From Steroidobacteraceae bacterium (lineage in GTDB: Bacteria; Pseudomonadota; Gammaproteobacteria; Steroidobacterales; Steroidobacteraceae): DNA of 64,000 nt. Made by a program: the position numbers and the translations under genes. The DNA lies in contig JAPZRU010000010.1 in NCBI GenBank assembly GCA_027531255.1, positions 1 to 64,000 on the forward strand, read 5' to 3'. This document shows positions 8,366-16,462 of the stretch, one piece after another. The stretch's first letter is position 1; each line of letters begins with the position of its first letter. The notes beneath the pieces are model-generated. The model had not been told where the DNA came from, did no database searches, and was given only the letters and a program-made list of their open reading frames with translations.

Positions 8366-9297
8366 CCTGCGAATCGCTCTTCCGAGTGCCATCGGAGCAT
8401 TTCGCGGTCGGGTGCATCGCGCGGTTCACTCGGCAAAACTGCCAACTTCTCGCCGTCGAGCCGGTAGTACGCCTTGCCGTTGAACCATTGATCCCGGATG
8501 CGCCGGCTCACTTTAATCGTGAAGTCCGGTGTAACCGTGACGAGCCCTTGATCGAACAGCTTGTGGAAGTCGGAGCGAAGCAGCAGCCCGTTACTCGTAC
8601 GATTTGGACCGTTCATCGAAAAAGGCCGGATATGGGCAGCCTCGAGAACGGGAAGCGTTGACTCTCCAGTAATCGCGCAGCGGCGTCGATAAGCCTCCGT
8701 CACGAGAACGCGGAAAGCACCTTGCCCGAGCCGCGCTCTGGCGAGAAACGGCTCTGTGTATCGCTCGCCGGCGAGCGGATCGCCGGTGATCGGGCCCATA
8801 GATCCGTCTTCGACCTGCCGCCCGCCCAGCCGCTCTCGCACTGCGTCCCATATGGCGCGTCCGGAAACCTCGTGGTCATCGAAAGTCTTCCCACGGACGA
8901 TGTTGCCAGACCAGTCCGACGGTGCAGGAATCCAATTCTCGCGCGGAAAGAAGAATGGCTGAGCCAGCACCGTACAGCCGATCTCCAGCCTCACTGCCCG
9001 CGGGTCTGGTGACATCGGGCGGATCGTTCTTTCGAGCGCATCCAGCGATTCCGCACCATTCTTCTGTCCGAAGGCCTCCCAAGCAAGCGCGATCGGTAGC
9101 GACGAGAACTTCACGAAGTACCCGCCACCCGCGATGTGGTTGTGTGGGCGCTTCAACTTGAACAGAAACGGAGTACCAGGGGGAAGATTGGTGAACAGTG
9201 GCGTCGCGCTCGGTTGCCAGAAGTTCACCTCGTCGAAGCCGCTGTGCTCTAGGTATGACCACCAGCGGTTGTCGGTGACTCCGACCCACAGCTTCAC
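8362..9297 (-). CDS. HNH endonuclease
   Basis: The product is 311 residues from a GTG at 9297, which has a GGAG sequence 8 bases upstream. The N-terminal half is a substrate- or target-binding-like domain (VKLWVGVTDNRWWSYL, NFWQPSATPLFTNLPPG). The C-terminal third carries an HNH nuclease: RRCAITGESTLPVLEAAHIRPF, a conserved Asn in MNGPNRTSNGLLLRSD, then FHKLFDQGLVTV. It is probably a restriction nuclease or phage-defence effector. It is placed where the catalytic half of the methyltransferase would be expected and overlaps the methyltransferase fragment by 4 bases. An independent HNH remnant (2552-2803) at the other end of the locus belongs to a different family. Confidence 0.85.
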   Translation of the reverse strand: MKLWVGVTDNRWWSYLEHSGFDEVNFWQPSATPLFTNLPPGTPFLFKLKRPHNHIAGGGYFVKFSSLPIALAWEAFGQKNGAESLDALERTIRPMSPDPRAVRLEIGCTVLAQPFFFPRENWIPAPSDWSGNIVRGKTFDDHEVSGRAIWDAVRERLGGRQVEDGSMGPITGDPLAGERYTEPFLARARLGQGAFRVLVTEAYRRRCAITGESTLPVLEAAHIRPFSMNGPNRTSNGLLLRSDFHKLFDQGLVTVTPDFTIKVSRRIRDQWFNGKAYYRLDGEKLAVLPSEPRDAPDREMLRWHSEERFAG

Positions 9298-9301
9298 GTG
9301 T

Positions 9302-9463
9302 TCATCTCCGGGCCTCGAAGCCGGTGTATTCGGCCTTGACGGTCCTGCTAGGGCAAGGCCCCGCCCGCCGCGTGCGCAGGGCCCGGTTCCCGACCGGCGT
9401 GCCGTCCTCGGGGACGAGCGCAAGCAGGCGCTCCGCCAGGTCCGTGGCGCGATCCTTCGACAT
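9302..9463 (-). pseudogene. N-terminal winged-helix remnant, possibly of the modification gene
   Basis: A 53-codon frame starts MSKDRATDLAERLLALVPE and continues DGTPVGNRALRTR. This resembles the N-terminal helix-turn-helix found at the start of some DNA methyltransferases and restriction-associated regulators. After about 31 residues the sequence changes to an unrelated basic tail and stops at 9302, 4 bases before the HNH start. If this is the modification gene's first exon-like part, an internal deletion/replacement removed the middle and the HNH gene took its place. The assignment is tentative because the fragment is short. Confidence 0.4.
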
Positions 9464-9651
9464 CGAGAGCCCCCGTCCGGTCTGCGGCGCCCGAAGCATA
9501 CGAGGCGGCGCCGGCAGCCTGCCAGCGGGGAGTCCACGCGCCGACGGGCTACGGCGTCGACGATTGACGCCCTCGCCGGCCGACTCGGACAATCCGTCCC
9601 GCTCGGCGCACCGCGGCACCGCCGACGGTGGCGCCCCGTCTATGGAGCCGC

Positions 9652-11115
9652 ATGGACCTGCTGGCGACCACCATCGAGCTCCGTCAACTGCGCGAACAGC
9701 CGCAGTGGCGCCTGCTGGCCGCGGACAAGGCGCCGCTGGTACTCGCGCTGCTGAAGCTGCGCTTCGAGGGCGGTGAACGCCGCGTCGCCGCCTCGCTGCT
9801 GCACGAGCGGATCGGCCAGGACCTGCAGGCGCTGCGGGCGACCGGCGAGGACCTGCCCCGCACGCCGCAGGCCTACGTCGCGGACTGGCTCGCCGAACGC
9901 TGGATCGCGCGCCGGCTCCCGGCCGGTGCCGCGGAGGAGGAGTACGAGCTGACGGCGGACGGCGCCGCAGTGCTGCGTTTCGTCGCCGGGCTCGTCAACC
10001 CGCGTACGGCGGCGACCGAAAGCCGGCTCAGCGTCGTCATCGATCGCGTGAACCGGCTGGCGACGGAGACGGACCCGGACCCTGGCCAGCGCGTGGCCGC
10101 ACTGGAGGCGGAGCGGGCACGGCTCGACGCCGAGATCGCGAGCGTGCAGCGCGGCGAGGTGCACGCGCTCGAGGATGCGCGCGCGCTCGAACGCGCGCGC
10201 GAGATCGTGCAGCTTTCGGACGAGCTGTCGGCCGACTTCCGGCGCGTGGCCGAGGAGTTCGAGAGCCTCAATCGGTCGCTGCGCGAGCGTCTGCTGGACA
10301 CGACCGGCGGTCGCAGCGAGGTCCTGGAGGCGCTGTTCGCCGGCGTGGACCTGCTCGCCGCGAGCCCGGCAGGGCGCACGTTCGCCGCGCTGTGGCGGCT
10401 GCTGAGCGACCCGGTGCAGAAGGCCGTCCTCGAGGATTCACTGGCCGCACTGCTGGGACGGCCGTTCGCGCAGTCACTGACACTCGACGAGCGTCGCTTC
10501 CTGAAGCGGCTGACCGCGACGCTGGTGGACGAAGCGGGCAACGTGCAGCAGGTTCTGCAGGGCCTCGCGCGCAGCCTGCGGCACTTCGTCGAGAGCCGGG
10601 AGTACCTGGAGCAGCGCCGGCTCGCGCAGGTGCTGCGCGAGGCCCAGACCGCGGCGCTGCAGGCGAAAGACACCGTCCGTCCGGCGACGCCGCTCGCCGT
10701 CACGCTGCAGCTGACGAGCAGCGCGATCCGCTCCGTCGGCCAGTGGCAGCTCTACGATCCGGCCACGCGCGCCACCGCGGGCTCGATGGAGCCCACCGAC
10801 GCGCCGACGATCGACGTCGCCGCACTGGCCGAGCTGCTGCGCCGCGCCGAGATCGACCTGCGCAGCCTCCGTAGACTGATCCGGGAGGCACTGGGCGAGC
10901 GCGCGCAGGTGTCGATCGGCGAGCTGCTGGCCCGCGAGCCCGCGCGTCAGGGTCTCGGTACGATCGTCGGCTACGTGTCGCTCGGATGCCGCCACGGCGA
11001 GCGTACGACCGGTACCGAGACCGTCGAATGGACCGGGCTCGACGGCGAGCAGCGGCGTGCCCGCATTCCGCGCCTGTGGTTCACGAGGGAACGAGCCGAT
11101 GAACTCCGGGACTGA
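9652..11115 (+). CDS. jetA: Wadjet component JetA (DUF3375, MukF-like kleisin)
   Basis: The product is 487 residues of the DUF3375 family, the kleisin of type I Wadjet, a condensin-like complex that recognises and cuts closed circular plasmid DNA. Visible features are a winged-helix N-terminus (LRQLREQPQWRLLAADKAP), a long helical middle with coiled-coil-like DARALERAREIVQLSDEL, and a C-terminal winged helix ending WFTRERADELRD. The ATG at 9652 has GGAG 4 bases upstream; an in-frame GTG at 9628 is an alternative. It overlaps jetB by 17 bases and begins a four-gene operon with the canonical order A-B-C-D. Length agrees with the family. Confidence 0.92.
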   Translation: MDLLATTIELRQLREQPQWRLLAADKAPLVLALLKLRFEGGERRVAASLLHERIGQDLQALRATGEDLPRTPQAYVADWLAERWIARRLPAGAAEEEYELTADGAAVLRFVAGLVNPRTAATESRLSVVIDRVNRLATETDPDPGQRVAALEAERARLDAEIASVQRGEVHALEDARALERAREIVQLSDELSADFRRVAEEFESLNRSLRERLLDTTGGRSEVLEALFAGVDLLAASPAGRTFAALWRLLSDPVQKAVLEDSLAALLGRPFAQSLTLDERRFLKRLTATLVDEAGNVQQVLQGLARSLRHFVESREYLEQRRLAQVLREAQTAALQAKDTVRPATPLAVTLQLTSSAIRSVGQWQLYDPATRATAGSMEPTDAPTIDVAALAELLRRAEIDLRSLRRLIREALGERAQVSIGELLAREPARQGLGTIVGYVSLGCRHGERTTGTETVEWTGLDGEQRRARIPRLWFTRERADELRD

Positions 11116-11809
11116 CGAGCGTGGATCCGCGCTGTTCGACGGCGACACAGGCGAACTCCCCCTCGATACGCGGCGCGTGCTCGTGACGCTGCTGCTCGGT
11201 CCCTCGCTGGACGGGCGTCGCCAGAATCAGCTCTGGCGCATACTCCTGCGCGACGAAGCGGTGGTGGTGCGCCGGCTGCACGAGCTGTTCCTCGAGCTCG
11301 TGATCGACCGCGACCAGCAGGTGGCGTTCACGCGCCAGATCCAGTCCGAGGATCAGTCGCTGCCCATTCTGCTGCGACGCGCGCCACTGACGTTCCTCGA
11401 CTCCGTGCTGCTGCTCCACCTGCGGCGCTGCCTGACGGAGGCGGATGCCCGCGGCGAGCGCGGCGTCGTATCTCTGGAGGAGATGCTGGATCACCTGCGC
11501 GCATTCCAGCCACGCGATACCGCCGACCACGCGCGGTTTCAGAAGCAGATGCAGGCCGCCGTCGAGAAGGTGAAGAAACACAGCCTGCTGCAGAAGCTCC
11601 GTGGCTCCGAGGAGCGGTACGAGATCTCGCCGACGCTGAAGCTGCTGTTCTCGGCCGAGCAGATCGAGGCGCTCACAGCGGTCTACCGGCGGCTGGCGAG
11701 CGGTGAGGGCGTAGCCGGCGCGGAAGGCGGCGACGCGCTGGACACGGGCGACGAGGGTGAGCCGGATCTCGCGACCGTTCGGGACATTCCCGGGGACGGC
11801 TCGCCTTGA
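11099..11809 (+). CDS. jetB: Wadjet component JetB (DUF4194, MukE-like)
   Basis: The product is 236 residues of the DUF4194 family, the KITE subunit that binds the JetA kleisin in Wadjet. Two winged-helix units are suggested by RRVLVTLLLGPSLDGRRQNQLW and TFLDSVLLLHLRRCL, with FQKQMQAAVEKVKKHSLLQKL and YEISPTLKLLFSAEQIEALTAVY near the end, typical of the family. An acidic, low-complexity tail follows (about residues 205-236). The ATG at 11099 is preceded by GAGGGA. The start lies inside the end of jetA and the stop overlaps the TTG start of jetC, so translation is coupled through the operon. Confidence 0.9.
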   Translation: MNSGTDERGSALFDGDTGELPLDTRRVLVTLLLGPSLDGRRQNQLWRILLRDEAVVVRRLHELFLELVIDRDQQVAFTRQIQSEDQSLPILLRRAPLTFLDSVLLLHLRRCLTEADARGERGVVSLEEMLDHLRAFQPRDTADHARFQKQMQAAVEKVKKHSLLQKLRGSEERYEISPTLKLLFSAEQIEALTAVYRRLASGEGVAGAEGGDALDTGDEGEPDLATVRDIPGDGSP

Positions 11810-14800
11810 GTTCGCTCGACCTGTTCGGCCGCGAAGCCGGCGCCGCGGAGCAGTTCCGGCTCGCGCGACTGCAGGCGTACAACTGGGGCACGTTCTCCGG
11901 CCTCGCGGACCTCGCCGTCGCACGTCGCGGGTTCCTCGTGCTCGGACCGTCGGGCTCGGGAAAGTCCAGCCTGCTGGACGCGTACACGGCGCTGCTGACG
12001 CCGCCGAAGTGGCTGGACTTCAATGTCGCCGCCCGCGAGGCCGAGCGCGTCGGCCGCGATCGCACGTTGCTCAGCTACGTGCGCGGCGCGTGGGCCCAGC
12101 AGACCGGTACCGCAGGCGAATACGCCGTGCAGTACCTGCGGCCCGGGACCACGTGGTCCGCGCTCGCGGCGACGTTCCGGAACGAGGCCGGATCGGCCGT
12201 GACGCTGGTCGCGCTCTACTGGATCTCGGGCGGCAGCAGCAGCACGACGGACGTGCGCAGGCGCTGGCTGGTGGTGCCGCGTGAACTGCTGCTGCGCGAG
12301 CTCGAGTTCTTCCCGGGCTCGGACTTCGACGTCCGGCGCCTTGCGCGGGAAGTGCGGGACGCTTGGGTCGCGGATCAGTTCAGCGTGTATCGGGAGCGCT
12401 TCTGTCGACTGCTCGGCATCGAAAGCGAGCTCGCGCTAAAGCTGCTGCACCGGACCCAGTCGGCCAAGAACCTGGGGGACCTCAACACGTTCCTGCGGGA
12501 CTTCATGCTCGACGTGCCGGAGACCTTCGAGCGTGCCGACGCGCTGGTCGCCGAGTTCGGCGAGCTGAAGGCCGCGCACGGTGCCGTGGTCGCCGCACGG
12601 CGGCAGATCGAGATCCTGAGGCCGGCGCGCGACGACTTCGAGTCGCTGACGACGGTGCAGCGTCGCTGTACTGAGGTCGACGAACTGCTGGCCGGCGTGG
12701 AACCGTATCGGGAGATGCTCCGCGCGACCCTCCTTCGCGAGGCCAGCGGGCGCACGGAGGCCGAGCTCGCGATCGCGCGGGCGGAACTTGTCAGCGCCGA
12801 AGAGACGCTGGCGCGCGAGCGCCTCGCGCGTCAGGAGTTGGAGGCGCGCCGGGCCGCCGCGGGCGGCGCGCGCCTCGAGGACTGGCGCAGACAGGTGCAC
12901 GACCTCGAGGGGGAGCGCGAGCGGCGGACGGGACGTCGCGAGTCGCTGGCCCGCGACGTCCGCCTGCTCGGGCTCCCGGTACCCGCGAGCGCAGGCGAGT
13001 TCGCCGGCCTCGTACACGAGGCACGCCGGCGGGTGCAGGACGAAGCCTCCGGGCGGGAAGGCCGTGAACAGGAGCTCGACGCGCTGAAGCTGCGGAAGGC
13101 GGCCGTCGAGAAGGAGTTCGCCGAGACCCGGGCGGAGCTCGCGACGCTGGAGCGGCAGCCGTCGAGCATACCCGCCTACCTGCTCGAGGTGCGCGACGCG
13201 CTCGCCCGCGAGCTCGGCGTCGGCGCGGAACGGCTGCCGTTCGCCGGCGAGCTGATGCAGGTGCGCGACGACGAGGCGGACTGGCGCGGGGCGCTGAACC
13301 GTGCTCTGCGCGGGCTCGCGCTGTCGCTGTTGGTGGAGGAACCGCTGTACGCGACTTTCGCCGCGAAGGTGAACCAGCGCCATCTCGGCCATCGGCTGGT
13401 CTTCCTGCGGATCCCGGCGACGGCGACGCGCGGCCGCGCGCGGACCGAGGGCGCTCGCGATCCCGTGCGGGCCGCAACGCTGGATGCCGTGGTGCGCAAG
13501 CTGGAGTTCGCGGATCGACCGCAGGTCGAGTGGCTGAGGAGCGAGATCGCCCTGCACCACCCGCTGCGCTGCGTGGACACGCTGGCGGCCTTCCGTGACG
13601 CCGATCAGGCGCTCACGCAAGAGGGCCTGGTGAAGCGCGGCCCGACACGGCACGAGAAGGACGACCGACGGGCGGTGAACGACCGCAGCGCCTGGGTGCT
13701 CGGCTTCGACAACCGCGACAAGCGGGAGTGGTACGCGGACCGGGTTCGTGCGCTGGGTGAGCAGGTTGCCGAGCTGGGTCGGCAGGTGAGCGAGGCGCGC
13801 GAGCGCGACGAACGGGCACGCGGGATGCTCGAGGCGTGCCAGCGGGTAGCGAATCTGACCTGGGCGGACGTGGACGTCTCCGGGGTGGTCGATCGCATCG
13901 GCGAACTGCAGGCGCGCATCGACGCGGAACTGTCGCAGAACCTGGACCTGAGTCGGCTGGACGCGGAGATCAAGGGTGCGCTCGCCCGCGTGAACGATGC
14001 GCAGGGCGTTCGTGACGACCGCGGCGGCGCGGTACGGACGCTGGAGCAGCGGCTCGACGGTTACGCGCGACAGGCCGCAAGGATCATCGCCGTCGAACCC
14101 ACGCCCTTCCAGAAGACGGGCCTGCAGGCGCGCTTCGACTCCAGCGGTCACGCGGAGCTCGAGACGCTGGATCGCCTTGCGAATCGCGTCACGAAGGAAC
14201 TCGGCGAGGAGCGGCAGCGACTGGCGGCGGACTCGGAGCGCCTGCGGGCCGCGGTCGAAGCCGGCTTCGCCACCTTCGTCCGCGAGTGGCCGGCGGAATC
14301 CGGCGGGCTCGACGCGCGGCTGGCGAGCGCAGAGGATTTCTTCGCGAAGCTGACGCGCCTCGAGGTGGATGCGCTGCCGGACTATGAAGCGCGCTTCCTG
14401 CAGCTGCTGCACGAACAGGGGGACCAGAACCTCGTGCTGCTGCGCGACCAGCTCGACCGCGAACGGCGGGCGATCGCGGAGCGACTGGAGATCGTGAACG
14501 ACAGCCTGCGGCGCGTGCAGTTCTCGCCGGGCACGCACCTCGTGATCGACTCGGCCGACCGCGCACTGGACGACGTTCGGGAGTTCCGGCGCGCGATGAG
14601 GTCGGCGCTGGAGAGGCCTCCGGGTGTGTCGGACGCGCACGCCGCGGAACGGCGGTTCGCCGCCCTCGACGCGCTGGTCACGCGACTCGGCAGCGCCGAG
14701 CCTGCGGATCGGCGCTGGCGCGACCTCGTGCTGGACGTGCGCTGGCAGGTGGAGTTCGTCGGCCGGGAGCTCGACGATTCCGGCCGCGAGGTGGAGGTCT

Positions 14801-15186
14801 ACCGCAGCGGCGCCGGCAAGTCGGGCGGCCAGCGCCAGAAGCTGGCGGCGACGTGCCTCGCGGCGGCGCTGCGTTACCAGCTCGGCGGCGCCGAGGACGC
14901 GCTGCCCCGATTCGGGACCGTGGTGCTGGACGAAGCCTTCGACAAGGCGGACGAGCAGTTCACGACGCTGGCGATGCGGATCTTCGAGTCGTTCGGCTTC
15001 CAGATGATCGTCGCCACGCCGATGAAGTCCGTAATGACGCTGGAGCCGTTCGTTGGCGGAGCTTGTTTCGTCACCATCGAGGACCGGCGACGCTCGGCGC
15101 TGCTCCTGATCGAGTTCGAGTCGGAGACCGGCCGCCTGCGCCTGCCGGACGGCGCGCGCGAGGAACGGGCCAGTGCTGCTCCCTGA
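11806..15186 (+). CDS. jetC: Wadjet component JetC (SMC-like ATPase, MukB-like)
   Basis: The product is 1126 residues, an SMC/MukB-type ATPase. The Walker A is GPSGSGKSS at residues 47-55. Two long coiled-coil arms flank a hinge-like centre. At the C-terminus there is an ABC signature-like SGAGKSGGQRQKLA, then a Walker B FGTVVLDEAFDKAD and IVATPMKSV. In Wadjet this is the motor that extrudes DNA loops with JetA and JetB before JetD cuts. The start is a TTG whose last bases overlap the jetB stop (TTGA). The end overlaps jetD by 14 bases. Every ATPase motif is present, so the motor should be functional. Confidence 0.92.
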   Translation: MSSLDLFGREAGAAEQFRLARLQAYNWGTFSGLADLAVARRGFLVLGPSGSGKSSLLDAYTALLTPPKWLDFNVAAREAERVGRDRTLLSYVRGAWAQQTGTAGEYAVQYLRPGTTWSALAATFRNEAGSAVTLVALYWISGGSSSTTDVRRRWLVVPRELLLRELEFFPGSDFDVRRLAREVRDAWVADQFSVYRERFCRLLGIESELALKLLHRTQSAKNLGDLNTFLRDFMLDVPETFERADALVAEFGELKAAHGAVVAARRQIEILRPARDDFESLTTVQRRCTEVDELLAGVEPYREMLRATLLREASGRTEAELAIARAELVSAEETLARERLARQELEARRAAAGGARLEDWRRQVHDLEGERERRTGRRESLARDVRLLGLPVPASAGEFAGLVHEARRRVQDEASGREGREQELDALKLRKAAVEKEFAETRAELATLERQPSSIPAYLLEVRDALARELGVGAERLPFAGELMQVRDDEADWRGALNRALRGLALSLLVEEPLYATFAAKVNQRHLGHRLVFLRIPATATRGRARTEGARDPVRAATLDAVVRKLEFADRPQVEWLRSEIALHHPLRCVDTLAAFRDADQALTQEGLVKRGPTRHEKDDRRAVNDRSAWVLGFDNRDKREWYADRVRALGEQVAELGRQVSEARERDERARGMLEACQRVANLTWADVDVSGVVDRIGELQARIDAELSQNLDLSRLDAEIKGALARVNDAQGVRDDRGGAVRTLEQRLDGYARQAARIIAVEPTPFQKTGLQARFDSSGHAELETLDRLANRVTKELGEERQRLAADSERLRAAVEAGFATFVREWPAESGGLDARLASAEDFFAKLTRLEVDALPDYEARFLQLLHEQGDQNLVLLRDQLDRERRAIAERLEIVNDSLRRVQFSPGTHLVIDSADRALDDVREFRRAMRSALERPPGVSDAHAAERRFAALDALVTRLGSAEPADRRWRDLVLDVRWQVEFVGRELDDSGREVEVYRSGAGKSGGQRQKLAATCLAAALRYQLGGAEDALPRFGTVVLDEAFDKADEQFTTLAMRIFESFGFQMIVATPMKSVMTLEPFVGGACFVTIEDRRRSALLLIEFESETGRLRLPDGAREERASAAP

Positions 15187-16333
15187 CGAGGTGCGCAAGC
15201 GCCTTCAGCGCGCTTGGCCGGAGCGGCGTCGGCGCGAACTCGCGGGCGACGCGGAGTGGCCCTTTCGCGTGGTGCTCGGTGCACCGACGGAGGCCGAAGC
15301 CGCAGGGGCCGTGGACACCTTCCGTGACTGGACTGCCGCGTGGGAGCGCTGGACGCCCCCGGGCGAGGTCCACTGGGAGGAGCGTTCCTGGTCCCGGCTG
15401 GGTCGCCAGCGAATCCCGCGCCGCCTCGTCGTCGGCTCGGCCGAGCGTCTTGCGGAGCTCGTTGGGTCAGGTCACGAGTGGCGAGGCCTACGGGCGCGCC
15501 GCGAAGTCGTGCGGCGCGAACTGCCCGCGTCGATCGGGGGCAGGGTGTTCGCGGCGTGGCATGAGCACGTCGGTGCGCTCTCGGAGTCCGACTTCAGGCG
15601 GCTGGTGTCGGTCGTCCTGTGGCTGAGCGTTCCTCGCGGCCGGGCGGTCCATCTCAGGACCTTACCGATCGCAGGGATCGATACGAAGTGGATCGAGGCG
15701 AACGAGGCTGTGGTGCGGGAGTGGGTGGCGGCCGCCAGAGGTCTGGACCCGGCGATCGGCACCGCAGCGGTTTGCGAGCTGTGGGAGGTCCCGCCGAAGT
15801 TGCGCGTTCGCCTGCTCGCGCCCGAGTTGCGAGCCGTGGTCGGCGGACTGCGGGACCTCGAAGCACCCGTCGAGCAGCTCGCGGCGCTCGCGCTGCGACC
15901 GCGAGGAGTGCTGGTGGTCGAGAACCTGGCGTCCGCACAAGCGCTCGGGGACCTGCCGGGAGTGGTCGTCGTCGCCGGCCTGGGCGCCAGCGTCACCTTG
16001 GTCTCGCGGCTGGATTGGGCGCGCGGCGTCCCTTGGGGCTACTGGGGCGATCTCGACACGCATGGCTTCGCGATTCTCGATCGGGCGCGAGCGGTCGACG
16101 CCGAAATCCAATCACTGCTAATGGATACGGGCACGCTCCTGGCTCATCGGGACCTGTGGGGCACGGAACCTTCGCAACACACCGCGGGGCTCACGCACCT
16201 GACACCCCCCGAGAGGGAGGTCTACGAAGGGTTGCGTTCGCACCGCTGGGGGGATCGCGTTCGGCTCGAACAGGAAAGGATCGACTGGAATCGGGCAACG
16301 GCAGCGATCGACTCCTGGTCGAGCTCGCTATGA
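15173..16333 (+). CDS. jetD: Wadjet nuclease JetD (DUF3322/DUF2220, Toprim)
   Basis: The product is 386 residues. The N-terminal half is the DUF3322 arm region (RAWPERRRRELAGDAEWPF, RSWSRLGRQRIPRRLVV). The C-terminal half is a Toprim-type DUF2220 nuclease with VVENLASAQAL (Glu), YWGDLDTHGFAIL (Asp-x-Asp) and a late RVRLEQERIDW. It resembles the topoisomerase VI/Spo11 A subunit and makes the double-strand cut in plasmid DNA once JetABC has stalled on it. The GTG at 15173 overlaps jetC. Metal-binding residues look intact, so the four-gene system appears complete. Confidence 0.92.
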   Translation: MLLPDEVRKRLQRAWPERRRRELAGDAEWPFRVVLGAPTEAEAAGAVDTFRDWTAAWERWTPPGEVHWEERSWSRLGRQRIPRRLVVGSAERLAELVGSGHEWRGLRARREVVRRELPASIGGRVFAAWHEHVGALSESDFRRLVSVVLWLSVPRGRAVHLRTLPIAGIDTKWIEANEAVVREWVAAARGLDPAIGTAAVCELWEVPPKLRVRLLAPELRAVVGGLRDLEAPVEQLAALALRPRGVLVVENLASAQALGDLPGVVVVAGLGASVTLVSRLDWARGVPWGYWGDLDTHGFAILDRARAVDAEIQSLLMDTGTLLAHRDLWGTEPSQHTAGLTHLTPPEREVYEGLRSHRWGDRVRLEQERIDWNRATAAIDSWSSSL

Positions 16334-16437
16334 CACGTGCCAGCTCGTCCATCGACCAGAGTAGCGTTTCATAACTTTGCATCATCAGGTGCGTGTCGTT
16401 GATAACCTATTGAATTATATGGGTTGAGACGCGATCT

Positions 16438-16462
16438 TATGTATGCAATCATGTATGCATGA
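16438..16462 (+). promoter_or_regulatory. AT-rich repeat element overlapping the first HipH start
   Basis: The element holds two copies of ATGTATGC separated by 5 bases (AATC plus A context) and ends in the gene's own ATGA. Twenty-one of 25 positions match the element at 62687-62711 in front of the second HipH gene, at exactly the same position relative to the start codon. There is no Shine-Dalgarno sequence. It may be an operator for autoregulation by the HipH N-terminal helix-turn-helix. Confidence 0.55.

Noticed and set aside
9670-9700. GTCAAC half-site inside jetA
   Set aside because: No second arm at the required spacing; it is a chance hexamer in coding DNA and not part of the TetR operator set.
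12436-15198. A 920-codon open frame on the minus strand
   Set aside because: It is antisense to jetC, which carries complete SMC ATPase motifs; the long opening is a GC-content effect.
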